A stretch of 64,000 bases of DNA, taken from positions 49,993 to 113,992 of the forward strand of contig JAJPKF010000014.1 in assembly GCA_021323865.1 (NCBI GenBank), read 5' to 3'. Source of the DNA: Pseudomonadota bacterium (GTDB lineage Bacteria; Chloroflexota; UBA5177; JAJPKF01). The position numbers and the translations under genes were made by a program. A model generated the notes under the pieces. That model had not been told where the DNA came from, did not search any database, and saw nothing but the letters and a program-made list of their open reading frames with translations. Below are positions 8,341 to 16,270 of the stretch, in pieces (position 1 is the first letter of the stretch; each line of letters opens with the position of its first letter).

Positions 8341-9629
8341 GCGGACGCGACCGCAGAGCCGGCCGTGAGCTGCGTCCGGCCACCGAGGTAGGGGGACAGC
8401 ACTTCGGGCAGTCGCACTGAACCGTCCTCCTCCTGGTAGTTCTCCAGGAGTGCGGCGAGAGTCCGGCCGATGGCGAGCCCGGAGGCGTTGAGTGTGTGCA
8501 GCAGCCGTGGCTTCTCGCCCGGTGGAAGGTAGCGCATGTTTCCCCGCCGCGCCTGAAAGGCGCCCAGGTTGCTGCAGCTGCTGATCTCCCGGTAGGCGCC
8601 TTGGCCCGGCATCCACACCTCGGGATCGTACTTCTTGACCTGGCCAAACCCGAGATCCGAGGTGTTCATCTCCAGGACGTGGTACGGCAGATTCAGCTCC
8701 TGGAGCACGGCCTCCGCGTAGCCCAGCAGTTCCTCCAGGGCGGCAGCGCTCTGCTCCGGCTCGGTGAACATGACCATCTCCACCTTCTCGTACTGATGCA
8801 CCCGAATGAGGCCGCGGGTATCGCGGCCCGCCGCGCCCGCCTCGCGCCGGAAGCAGGGGGTAACGGTGGTGTACTTGATGGGCAAACGAGCAGCGTCGAC
8901 GATCTCGCCGGCCAGCATGTTCACCAGAGGCACCTCGCCCGTGGGAATGAGGAACATGTCCTCCTTCTCCAGGTAGTAGGCGTCCTCCTCGAACTTGGGC
9001 AGCTGCGCAGAGATCACCATCGCCTCGCGCTTGACGAGGTAGGGGACGTACAGCTCCTCGAAGCCGTGGCGACCGGTGTGGATGTCGAGCATGAAGGCCG
9101 CGAGCGCCCGCGAGAGACGCGCCCCGGCGCCGGTCAAGGTATGAAAGCGAGTCCCGGACATGCGGACGGCCGCTGCGGTCTCGTAGATCCCCAGCTCTTG
9201 ACCCAGCACATCATGCGGTTTGGGCTGGAACCCAAAGGAGCGCTGCCCACCCCAGATCTTGACCTCGACGTTGTCGTCCTCGGTCATGCCAACCGGAACG
9301 CTGGGATCGGGGATGTTGGGAACCGTGAGCAGTAACGCGTCGAGGCGGCTTCCGAGACCGGCCAGCCGCCCGTCCAGGTCGCGGATTCGCCCCCCGACCT
9401 CGCCCATCCGGGCTCTCGCCGCCGTCAGCTCGTCCCCAGCAATCTCGCCACGGCCGATGGCCCGCGAGGTCTCGTTGCGCTCACGCTTGAGCTCGTCCGC
9501 CTCCTGCGTGATGCGCCGGCGCTCCTCGTCCAGGCGCAGAATCTCGTCGACGGAGACGTCTTCGCGGCGCGCGGTTACGGCCTGTTTTACGAGGTCCGGA
9601 TGCTCACGAATGAACGTGAGGCTCAGCAT
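8337..9629 (-). CDS. serS: Seryl-tRNA synthetase
   Basis: 430 residues, full length for bacterial SerRS. It charges tRNA-Ser (and tRNA-Sec if present) with serine. The N-terminal 110 residues form the long antiparallel coiled coil that binds the tRNA variable arm (RLDEERRRITQEADELKRERNE). The class II core follows: the GTRFHTLTGAGARL region, motif 2 CFRREAGAAGRDTRGLIRVH with YEKVEMV, ISSCSNLGAFQARR near the serine site, and motif 3 NASGLAIGRTLAALLENYQ. It is the last gene of the minus-strand operon; its start overlaps the lysS stop by 7 bp, implying translational coupling. The operon leader carries a candidate serine T-box. Confidence 0.97.
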   Translation of the reverse strand: MLSLTFIREHPDLVKQAVTARREDVSVDEILRLDEERRRITQEADELKRERNETSRAIGRGEIAGDELTAARARMGEVGGRIRDLDGRLAGLGSRLDALLLTVPNIPDPSVPVGMTEDDNVEVKIWGGQRSFGFQPKPHDVLGQELGIYETAAAVRMSGTRFHTLTGAGARLSRALAAFMLDIHTGRHGFEELYVPYLVKREAMVISAQLPKFEEDAYYLEKEDMFLIPTGEVPLVNMLAGEIVDAARLPIKYTTVTPCFRREAGAAGRDTRGLIRVHQYEKVEMVMFTEPEQSAAALEELLGYAEAVLQELNLPYHVLEMNTSDLGFGQVKKYDPEVWMPGQGAYREISSCSNLGAFQARRGNMRYLPPGEKPRLLHTLNASGLAIGRTLAALLENYQEEDGSVRLPEVLSPYLGGRTQLTAGSAVASA

Positions 9630-11098
9630 TCTGCGTCCTCGGCGCGACGGAGGAGGGGGAAGAGGATGGTCTCCCGGATGTGGTCGGCCCCGGTGAGCAC
9701 CATCGCCAGGCGGTCGAGACCGATCCCAAGGCCGCCGGCCGGAGGCATGCCGTACTGCAGGGCAGTCAGAAAGTCCTGGTCGACCTCATCCGGGTCATAC
9801 TTCGTCCCCGATTGGGCCGCGAGCATGCGCAGGCGCTCCTCTTGCTCAAAGCGGTCGTTGACTTCGGAGAAGGCGTTGGCCAGCTCCATGCCGCCGGCAA
9901 AGGCCTCGAAGCGTTCGACCTCGCCGGGATTCTTGCCTGAGCGAGCAAACGTGCTGCCGGGGAAGTCGATCGGGTAGTCCATGACCAGCGTCGGCTGAAT
10001 GAGCCGCGGCTCGACCATCGTGCTCCAGATCTGGTCGAGCAGCACCCCCCGCGACATCGCGTCGCTCACCACCACGCCATGCCGCTTCCCGTGTTCGAGC
10101 AGCTCAGCAGCCCCGGTATCGGGCGTCACGTTCAGCTTAGCCAGCTCCTGCATGGCTTCGCGGAATGTGGTCCGCTGCCAGGGAACAGCCGTCTCGACAT
10201 CCTGCCCGTCGAACGACGCAACGGTCCCACCCATCAGAGTGACCGCGAGACGGCTCACCATCTCTTCCATCAGGCGGGCCATGTCGTGGTAGTCGGCATA
10301 AGCCTGATACAGCTCGAGCATGGTAAATTCCTGGCTGTGCTTGCGTGAGAAGCCCTCGTTCCGGAAATCCTTGCCGATCTCGTAGACACGTTCCAAACCG
10401 CCGACCAAGAGCCGCTTGAGGTACAGCTCGTCGGCGATCCGGAGATAGACGCGCATGTCGAAGGCGTCGACGTGGGTCACGAACGGCGTGGCGGCGCCGC
10501 CACCGTAGAGGGGCTGCAACACCGGCGTTTCGACTTCCAGGAAGCCCAGACCGTGCAGATGTTCCCGAATGGCGCCGATCATGCGCGCGCGGCGAACCGC
10601 GATGGTGCGAGACTCCTCGTTGGCGATCAGGTCGAGGTATCGCCGCCGGTACCGCAGCTCCACGTCCTGCAGCCCGTGAAACTTCTCGGGCAAGGGCGCG
10701 TAGGACTTTTGGAGAAGCACCAGGTTCCGGACCTCCACGGTCGCCTCACCGGTTTTCGTGCGGAACAGGGGTCCGGTAGCCCCGACCAGATCACCCCGAT
10801 CGAGGAGCCGGTAATACTGCCACAGCTCTTCGCCGACCACGTCCCGTTTGACATAAAGCTGGATGCGGCCAGTCGCGTCCTGCAGACGCAGGAATGCCGC
10901 CTTGCCCATACGGTTGTCGGCCATGATGCGACCGGCAACGGTGAGCGTGGCGCCCTCCAGCTCATCGAACCGCTCGTGAAGCTCCCGAGCACTGTGGCTG
11001 GTGTGAAAGGTGGTGGGATGGGCCGGCAGCCCAAGGCCCAGCAGGTCTTGGAGCTTCTGACGACGCTGAGCCGCCCAGTCGGTCGGCTCATGGCTCAC
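9623..11098 (-). CDS. lysS: Lysyl-tRNA synthetase, class II
   Basis: 491 residues. It has an N-terminal OB-fold anticodon-binding domain (LTVAGRIMADNRMGKAAFLR, about residues 50-150), then the class II catalytic core: LRYRRRYLDLI, FLEVETPVLQ, motif 2 DFRNEGFSRKHSQEFTMLE, and motif 3 GLGIGLDRLAMVLTG. All are canonical for bacterial LysU/LysS. It lies between greA (6 bp gap) and serS (7 bp overlap). The greA-lysS pairing is common in bacteria. The start ATG is directly followed by SHEPTDWAAQRRQKL, a typical LysRS N-terminus. Confidence 0.97.
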   Translation of the reverse strand: MSHEPTDWAAQRRQKLQDLLGLGLPAHPTTFHTSHSARELHERFDELEGATLTVAGRIMADNRMGKAAFLRLQDATGRIQLYVKRDVVGEELWQYYRLLDRGDLVGATGPLFRTKTGEATVEVRNLVLLQKSYAPLPEKFHGLQDVELRYRRRYLDLIANEESRTIAVRRARMIGAIREHLHGLGFLEVETPVLQPLYGGGAATPFVTHVDAFDMRVYLRIADELYLKRLLVGGLERVYEIGKDFRNEGFSRKHSQEFTMLELYQAYADYHDMARLMEEMVSRLAVTLMGGTVASFDGQDVETAVPWQRTTFREAMQELAKLNVTPDTGAAELLEHGKRHGVVVSDAMSRGVLLDQIWSTMVEPRLIQPTLVMDYPIDFPGSTFARSGKNPGEVERFEAFAGGMELANAFSEVNDRFEQEERLRMLAAQSGTKYDPDEVDQDFLTALQYGMPPAGGLGIGLDRLAMVLTGADHIRETILFPLLRRAEDAEC

Positions 11099-11104
11099 GG
11101 GGGC

Positions 11105-11578
11105 TTAGCTGATCGCGGTGACGGTGAGTATGAGGGTCCGGCTGGGGACCTGAACGGTTACGCTGTCGCCGATTCTCTTGCCGAGCAGGGCAGAGCCAAT
11201 GGGCGAGGCGTCCGAGATGCGTCCCTCGTGCGGCACGGCCTCCAGAGAGTCCACGATCGTGTAGTGCTGCAGCTGACCATCTTCCTTCGAGACGGTCACC
11301 ACAGAACCGATCTCGATGATGCCGTTGGCCCCATGACCGTTCTGGTCGATGATCTGCGCTTCGCGCAGGAGGGTCTCGATTTCGACCATGCGATCCGTCA
11401 AGGCTGCCAGACGCTCCTTCATGGCCTCGAAGGCGCTGTTGTCCGTGATGTCACCGCCCTCGTGCCAGGATTTCAGGCTCTGGGCGAGCTGGGGCCGCTC
11501 GACGCTGCGGATCTGCTCCAGCTCCGCCTCGAGACGGGCCTTGCCCTCCGGCGTCAATCGATGTTGCTTGTACTGCAC
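11105..11578 (-). CDS. greA: Transcription elongation factor GreA
   Basis: 157 residues, the normal length. It starts at GTG 11578 behind a GAGGAGG box about 9 nt upstream. The N-terminal coiled coil enters the RNA polymerase secondary channel and carries the acidic tip, here GGDITDNSAFEAMKERLA. D and D replace the usual D and E pair that coordinates the second magnesium for transcript cleavage, a conservative change. The C-terminal FKBP-like domain has IGSVVTVSKEDG and the conserved ISDASPIGSALLGKRIGD. It is in the operon with lysS and serS. Confidence 0.95.
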   Translation of the reverse strand: MQYKQHRLTPEGKARLEAELEQIRSVERPQLAQSLKSWHEGGDITDNSAFEAMKERLAALTDRMVEIETLLREAQIIDQNGHGANGIIEIGSVVTVSKEDGQLQHYTIVDSLEAVPHEGRISDASPIGSALLGKRIGDSVTVQVPSRTLILTVTAIS

Positions 11579-11649
11579 GTTCTTGAACCTCCTCGGCAGC
11601 GCTTGCCGGGATGCCCGCGCGATCCGATGCGCGGCGGGCTGTGAGTCAG

Positions 11650-12447
11650 CTAGGGCGCTGCCTGCCTACCGGGCCGTAGCTTGACGTCCGCGGCATAGAC
11701 GCGGACAAGCCGCTTGTCATTTGTTACCAGAAGCGAGCCGTCTTCCGCAACGTCCACGGCCCGACCAATCCACGTCTCGCGGCTGGTCTCTACCTCCACC
11801 ATCTGTCCGAGCGTCTCCAAGCGTTCTCGCCACTCTTCAAAGACTTCGTGAGGAGCCTGGGCGCTCCGGTCAGACTGCTCCTGCAACCGACGTAGAAGAC
11901 AGTCGAGCAGGCGGGTGTGATCAACCCGTCCGCCCGTTGCCATCAGTATAGACGTACTGTCTGGGCTGATTCTATCAAGGTCAGGCTGTTGTGCATTGGT
12001 ATTTATGCCCACACCGACGACCGCTCCCTCCGCCGATCGCTCGACGAGCACGCCTCCCAACTTTCGATGCGAGACAAGGATGTCGTTGGGCCACTTCAAG
12101 GATGGTCTCAGACCGGCCACGTCCGCGATGGCCGCTTGGGCAGCAAGTGCGGCGGTGCACGAGAGGGGCACCTGCGTCGAGCTGGGGACATAGATGGACA
12201 CGAATAGACCGGCGCCCGGGCGGCTGATCCACACGCGTCCGAGCCGGCCGCGGCCCTCGAGCTGCTCGTCCGCGACCACCACGGTACCGTCGGACGCCTG
12301 GCCCCGCGCCACCAGCCGCTTGAGCAGTGTGTTGGTCGAGCCCAGAGAGGCGAAGTGCCAGATCACCGAGCCGATGTGTCCCGCCGGCGCCTCATTGAGA
12401 CGCGAGAGGTCCAGCTGTCCGAGCGGCTCTCCCGGCTCTCCGCTCAT
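11650..12447 (-). CDS. birA: Biotin--[acetyl-CoA-carboxylase] ligase
   Basis: 265 residues from the ATG at 12447, which overlaps the upstream hydrolase stop as ATGA. It attaches biotin to the carboxyl-carrier protein of biotin-dependent carboxylases. Key motifs are GSTNTLLKRL (substrate entry), EGRGRLGRVWISRPGAG (the GRGRxGRxW biotinyl-AMP loop), LKWPNDILVSHRKLGGVLVE (KWPND plus the adenylate-binding lysine) and VVGVGINTN. The small C-terminal SH3-like domain is present (GRAVDVAEDGSLLV). There is no N-terminal helix-turn-helix, so it is a monofunctional group I enzyme and not a repressor. A longer in-frame extension upstream is antisense noise within the hydrolase gene. Confidence 0.93.
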   Translation of the reverse strand: MSGEPGEPLGQLDLSRLNEAPAGHIGSVIWHFASLGSTNTLLKRLVARGQASDGTVVVADEQLEGRGRLGRVWISRPGAGLFVSIYVPSSTQVPLSCTAALAAQAAIADVAGLRPSLKWPNDILVSHRKLGGVLVERSAEGAVVGVGINTNAQQPDLDRISPDSTSILMATGGRVDHTRLLDCLLRRLQEQSDRSAQAPHEVFEEWRERLETLGQMVEVETSRETWIGRAVDVAEDGSLLVTNDKRLVRVYAADVKLRPGRQAAP

Positions 12448-13313
12448 CCCGTGAGACCCTCCAACCACCGTGCGATCTCGGCGGCGGCGTGGGCCTCCCG
12501 ACCCTCGTAGAAGTGCCCGGCACCCTCGACCGTCATAGGGGTCACACCCGCCGCCGACGGCGCATCCTGCTGCCGGTCTCGCAGCCACCCGAGGGGAACG
12601 TCCTCCTCGCCCCCAATGAGCACGAGGATGGGACACCGGACTTGGCTGAGCCTGCTCGGCCCCGCCTCCGGATACAGGGAGGGCATGAGGCACTCCTCAC
12701 GGGTCACGACGGTCTGCGCGCTGACCAGGTTCCAGGGGGCCGATCCCGGGAGCTGCGGAAGCAGCCGCTCAGCCTCACCCGCGGCTACCATCTGCCTGGC
12801 GAGCTCGAGGCGCTCAGGGTTCGACGGCCAGGCCGGTGGCGGGGACGCCACCACCAGCGCGTCGATATCCGAATCCGAACGCGAGGCGAAATTGATGACC
12901 TTGCAGGCGCCAAGGCTGTGACCCGCAAGCGCCAGAGGGCCAGCGTGATGATGCCGGCTGAAGTCTATCCAGGCGGCCAGGTCGTGATCCGACTGGTCGA
13001 ACCGTTCGAAAGCGGCCCCGGCCGCCATGGGTTCATCGCCGCGCCATAGCACCGACATGCCGTCGTGGCCGCGAGTGTTGCCGGCGAGAAAGGAGATTCC
13101 CCGGCCCGCCAGCGCCCGCCCGATGCGCACGAACGCGGGCTCGAAGAAGTGCGACGCGCTGCCGTGGATCCACACGACGATCCAGGAAGGAGTAGACGCG
13201 TTGCCCGGAGTGATGAGCACCCCTTCGAGGGGAACGCCGTCGGACGTCTCCATCCAGACGATCCGCTCCTGGGAATCACTGGTGTGGGCTGCGTCCTGAA
13301 CAGGGGTCGTCAT
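12444..13313 (-). CDS. Alpha/beta hydrolase
   Basis: 289 residues from the ATG at 13313, which follows a GGAGG box; a further upstream ATG adds 7 residues. The alpha/beta-hydrolase signs are the oxyanion strand IVVWIHGSASHFFEP, the nucleophile elbow LALAGHSLGACKV (G-H-S-L-G, Ser near residue 141), an acid in ILVLIGGEEDVPLGW, and the late His in VEGAGHFYEGREA. The layout matches the serine aminopeptidase/dienelactone-hydrolase-like class; the substrate is unknown. It is the first gene of the birA-greA-lysS-serS operon and is directly downstream of the leader with terminator. Confidence 0.88.
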   Translation of the reverse strand: MTTPVQDAAHTSDSQERIVWMETSDGVPLEGVLITPGNASTPSWIVVWIHGSASHFFEPAFVRIGRALAGRGISFLAGNTRGHDGMSVLWRGDEPMAAGAAFERFDQSDHDLAAWIDFSRHHHAGPLALAGHSLGACKVINFASRSDSDIDALVVASPPPAWPSNPERLELARQMVAAGEAERLLPQLPGSAPWNLVSAQTVVTREECLMPSLYPEAGPSRLSQVRCPILVLIGGEEDVPLGWLRDRQQDAPSAAGVTPMTVEGAGHFYEGREAHAAAEIARWLEGLTG

Positions 13314-13509
13314 GGGTCCTCCGGACGATTTCAAGGCATAAGAAAGAGGGGCGCCTTTCTGGCGCCCCTCCGCGTTGCCAAACTTCCTTACAAAGGAGGC
13401 AGGCTACTTCCCTGCCGGGACGTTTACCGCCCGCGCACCTCCGTGCAGGACGTTTCGCTCACGCAGCTCGTACAACTACTATCCACTGCACATCACCTCC
13501 TTTGCCTTA
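13314..13509 (-). promoter_or_regulatory. T-box-like leader RNA, predicted serine-specific
   Basis: About 195 nt of leader precede the hydrolase-birA-greA-lysS-serS operon. Read 5' to 3' on the minus strand, a basal helix GTGCAG (13491-13486) pairs with CTGCAC (13448-13443). Inside it, AGTAG (13480-13476) faces GAA (13456-13454), the S-turn pair of T-box stem I. AGC (13459-13457) sits directly before GAA, at the specifier position, and is a serine codon. A very short upper helix (TACG/CGTG) caps it, so stem I is of the ultrashort type. Two further hairpins follow (CGGGCG/CGTCCCG; GGCAGG/CCTGCC at 13416-13398), then TGGCAACGCG (13380-13371), one mismatch from the T-box core TGGNACCGCG, and finally an intrinsic terminator. 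TGGC would pair with GCCA of tRNA-Ser. The identification is by eye. Confidence 0.45.
13346..13370 (-). terminator. Intrinsic terminator / attenuator hairpin in the leader
   Basis: A perfect 10-bp stem (GAGGGGCGCC / GGCGCCCCTC) with a 5-nt loop is followed on the minus strand by TTTCTT. It lies between the -10 box at 13521-13516 and the first gene, so it would stop transcription before the operon unless antitermination occurs. An alternative pairing of TTTGGC (13382-13377) with GCCAGA just before the 3' arm would consume the 5' arm of this stem. Confidence 0.6.
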
Positions 13510-13515
13510 CGGCAT

Positions 13516-13524
13516 ATTCTAGCA
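13516..13524 (-). promoter_or_regulatory. Extended -10 promoter of the hydrolase-birA-greA-lysS-serS operon
   Basis: TGCTAGAAT on the minus strand is an extended -10 (TGN plus TAGAAT, 5 of 6 to TATAAT). No good -35 is seen 17 nt upstream. The predicted transcription start near 13509 puts the candidate T-box stem I about 18 nt into the RNA. Confidence 0.5.
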
Positions 13525-13619
13525 GCCGGCTCCCAGTTTCGCCAGTTGGACGCCCCATTTACGGCCGTGCGACGGCCACTTCGGGGGGACGCACCGAGGT
13601 CAGGCTCTGCCCCCCTCGG

Positions 13620-13628
13620 TGGTACAAT
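13620..13628 (+). promoter_or_regulatory. Extended -10 promoter of the mre operon
   Basis: TGGTACAAT on the plus strand is an extended -10 (TGN plus TACAAT) about 115 bp before mreB. No clear -35 is visible. It is the only good promoter-like element between the divergent leader and mreB. Confidence 0.4.
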
Positions 13629-13744
13629 TGCGCGACTTTCTGCTCCGGCACGGGGAGTCGACGCTTCCGCATTCGAGGCGTGGGGCGGGGGAGACATGGA
13701 CGGCCGCCGCCTCATGGCTCGGCCGCGGGAAAGAGAAGCAACAC

Positions 13745-14809
13745 ATGCGCAGCCCGTTGAGCGCTGTGTTCGGCCTGTTTTCGAAAGACCTGGGCATCGA
13801 CCTGGGAACGGCGAACACGCTCGTCTTCGTTCGTGGCCGCGGCGTGGTCATCTCGGAGCCTTCCGTGGTGGCGATCGACAAACGCAGCCGGCGCGTTCTC
13901 GCCATCGGCGACGAGGCCAAGCGGATGGTGGGCCGGACGCCGGCCAACATCGTGGCCATCCGTCCACTCAAGGATGGCGTGATCGCCGACTACGAGATCG
14001 TGGAAAGCATGCTCAAGTACTTCATCACCAAGGTGCATGAGAACTTCGCGCTCCTGCCGCGCCCCCGAGTGGTGGTGGGCATTCCCTCGGGGGTGACCGA
14101 GGTGGAGCGGCGGGCGGTTGCCGACGCCGCCGTGAATGCGGGCGCCCGAGAAGCCTATCTGATTGAGGAGCCGATGGCCGCGGCCATCGGCTCGGACCTG
14201 CCGATCACCGAGCCTTCGGGCAGCATGATCGTCGACATCGGCGGGGGCACCACCGAGGTCGCCGTCATCTCTCTGGGCGGCATCGTGATCAGCAAGTCGA
14301 TCCGCGTCGCCGGAGACGAGATCGACGAGATGATCCTGCACTATGCCCGCCGGGAGCACGGGCTCCTCATCGGCGAGCGCAGTGCCGAGCAGGCCAAGCT
14401 GGATGTGGGCTCGGCCAACCCGCTGGCGGAGGAGAAACGGATTGTCCTTCGCGGCCGCGACGTCGTGCACGGAATGCCCAAATCGGTGGAGATGACGAGC
14501 ACGGAGATTCGCGAGGCCATCGAACCGCCGGTGGCCATGATCGTGGAGGCGGTGACCACCACCATCGAGGAGACACCTCCGGAAGTGATCGCCGACATCA
14601 TGGATCAGGGCATCACCCTGGCGGGCGGTGGCGCCCTGCTTTCGGGCCTCGATACACGCATTTCCAATGAGACCAAGATGCCGGTTAAGATAGCCGAGGA
14701 CCCTCTTACCACAGTGGTCCGGGGGACGGGACGGTGTCTGGAAGACCTGGATACGTTACGCCGGGTATTCGTGACGCCAGATGACGGCGCGCATGCGCAT
14801 TCGGCGTAG
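13745..14809 (+). CDS. mreB: Rod shape-determining protein MreB
   Basis: 354 residues from the ATG at 13745, giving the usual MreB length; an upstream in-frame extension is not conserved-looking. It is an actin-like ATPase that forms membrane filaments directing lateral wall synthesis. Actin-fold motifs seen are phosphate 1 KDLGIDLGTANTLVFVRGRG, phosphate 2 SMIVDIGGGTTEVAVISLGG, and the adenosine loop ITLAGGGALLSGLDTRIS. The N-terminal SPLSAVFGLFSK could be the membrane-contacting amphipathic segment. It is the first gene of mreB-mreC-mreD-mrdA-rodA. Confidence 0.97.
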   Translation: MRSPLSAVFGLFSKDLGIDLGTANTLVFVRGRGVVISEPSVVAIDKRSRRVLAIGDEAKRMVGRTPANIVAIRPLKDGVIADYEIVESMLKYFITKVHENFALLPRPRVVVGIPSGVTEVERRAVADAAVNAGAREAYLIEEPMAAAIGSDLPITEPSGSMIVDIGGGTTEVAVISLGGIVISKSIRVAGDEIDEMILHYARREHGLLIGERSAEQAKLDVGSANPLAEEKRIVLRGRDVVHGMPKSVEMTSTEIREAIEPPVAMIVEAVTTTIEETPPEVIADIMDQGITLAGGGALLSGLDTRISNETKMPVKIAEDPLTTVVRGTGRCLEDLDTLRRVFVTPDDGAHAHSA

Positions 14810-14876
14810 ACGGGAGGACAAACGAGGAGCTGAGGACGCCAGGCGGGCGGCGCCACGAGGCAGCTCCTGATGCCTT

Positions 14877-15749
14877 ATGACCATGAGACAGGGAGCCGCT
14901 GAGAACCGGAGCAGCCGGAGGATCGTCATCGCGTTCCTCCTCGCGTGCGTCGCGCTTCTGGTCGTCGGCCCTCGGGTAGAGCCCGTCGCCGGTGTGCTGT
15001 CACCGGTCTTCGTTCCCGTTCAGTCAGTGGTGGCGGGCGTCACCGACGACGTCACGGGCGCGGTCAGCTCGCTGACCAACCTGCCCTCGCTGCAGCGGCA
15101 GGTGAATCAGCTCCGAAAGCAGAACGCCATCCTCGACCAGCGACTCGCGAAATATCCCATCTATGTTCGGGAGAACCGGGCCCTGTCGAGGGAGCTGAAC
15201 TTCCGAGATCTCAACCCCCATCTTGCCCTTCAGCCGGCTCGGGTGATCGGGGGCAGCCTCCTCGGATTGGGCGACTCCGTGGAGGTGAATGCGGGAACCG
15301 ACGAGGGCGTGCGGGTGGGCAATCCGGTCGTGGACCCCAACGGCTTCGTGGTGGGAAAGGTTACCGGTGCCTTTCAGGCAGACGCGACGGTGGGCCTGCT
15401 CACTGCTCAGAACATCAACATTCCGGCAATGGACTCCCGGACTGGGGCGATGGGAGTGGTGGGCACGCCCTACGGGGAGAGCCCAAGCCTACAGAACGTT
15501 CTGGTGGGCCGCCGGCTGCGAGCCGGCGACCTGGTGGTCACGTCGGGTCTTGGCAATGAGTTCCCCATCGGCAGCCTGATTGGTCAGATCACCGCCGTGC
15601 ACGGCAGCAGCGTGCAGGCCTTTCAGTCCGCATCGCTCCACACCGCGGCCAATCTCAACAACCTCGAGTATGTCCAGATCATCCGCAACTTCGGGCCGGG
15701 AGCGCGTCTGACGTATCGACCCTCCGTCCGGAGACTCGGTCTGCGGTGA
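14877..15749 (+). CDS. mreC: Rod shape-determining protein MreC
   Basis: 290 residues. There is a short cytoplasmic N-terminus, one transmembrane helix (IVIAFLLACVALLVVGP), then a coiled coil (LQRQVNQLRKQNAILDQRL) and the tandem beta-barrel domain with LALQPARVIGGSLLGLGDSVEVNAGTDEGV split across its core, and ending in LNNLEYVQIIRNF. MreC is the periplasmic/extracellular scaffold that activates PBP2-RodA. Its stop overlaps the mreD start by 4 bp (GTGA). Confidence 0.93.
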   Translation: MTMRQGAAENRSSRRIVIAFLLACVALLVVGPRVEPVAGVLSPVFVPVQSVVAGVTDDVTGAVSSLTNLPSLQRQVNQLRKQNAILDQRLAKYPIYVRENRALSRELNFRDLNPHLALQPARVIGGSLLGLGDSVEVNAGTDEGVRVGNPVVDPNGFVVGKVTGAFQADATVGLLTAQNINIPAMDSRTGAMGVVGTPYGESPSLQNVLVGRRLRAGDLVVTSGLGNEFPIGSLIGQITAVHGSSVQAFQSASLHTAANLNNLEYVQIIRNFGPGARLTYRPSVRRLGLR

Positions 15750-16270
15750 CTGCCCGGCGACTCAACCCATCCCTACTGGCGGCGCTTCTAGTGCTGCCCT
15801 TGATCACTGCCATGCAGGAAGGCGTGGTGTGGCACCTCACGGCCTTTGGGACACAGCCCAACCTCGTGCTGCTGGCCGTGCTCGACTGGGGATTGATCCG
15901 GGGGGTAGAGGAGGGCATGCTGTGGGGCCTGATTGGCGGCATCTTCCTGGATCTCTACTCGGGCCTGCCCTTCGGGACCTCATCCGCCGCCTTCGTAGTC
16001 ATCGCCGGACTCATCAGCTTGGGAGAAACGGCGCTCATGCGCACGCATGTGCTCCTGCCTCTGGTGGCGGGCGCGATCGCCGTGATGCTCTACTACGGGG
16101 TTGCCGTGGTCGTCGTGGCCAGCGTCCGTCATGACGTGCTGCTGAACCCGTTCATGTTGCGCACCGTAATTGGGGTGGCAATCTACAGCGCCGTCATCAA
16201 TCCGATCCTGTACGTGGGCGCGCAGATGCTCGATCGCCGCCTCCATCCCGTTGCTCGGACCGTGTGGTGA
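15746..16270 (+). CDS. mreD: Rod shape-determining protein MreD
   Basis: 174 residues, starting at the GTG that overlaps the mreC stop. It is an integral membrane protein with about five hydrophobic helices (LAALLVLPLITAMQEG; LWGLIGGIFLDLYSGLPFG; VLLPLVAGAIAVMLYYGV). The phrase GLIGGIFLDLYSGLPFGTS is the MreD hallmark (G-x-x-x-D-x-x-S/G near the second helix). It completes MreBCD and overlaps the next gene, so the five genes are probably translated as a coupled set. Confidence 0.92.
   Translation: MTARRLNPSLLAALLVLPLITAMQEGVVWHLTAFGTQPNLVLLAVLDWGLIRGVEEGMLWGLIGGIFLDLYSGLPFGTSSAAFVVIAGLISLGETALMRTHVLLPLVAGAIAVMLYYGVAVVVVASVRHDVLLNPFMLRTVIGVAIYSAVINPILYVGAQMLDRRLHPVARTVW

Noticed and set aside
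10472..11644. A 390-codon plus-strand open frame across lysS and greA
   Set aside because: It is the antisense shadow of two clearly identified genes, with no ribosome binding site or motif.
13441..13500. A leader peptide in the serS-operon leader (GTG start after AAGGAGGTGAT, about ten codons rich in Val)
   Set aside because: The ribosome-binding-like sequence is real, but the frame has no run of serine or lysine codons. The same bases fit the T-box stem I better. Translation cannot be fully excluded.
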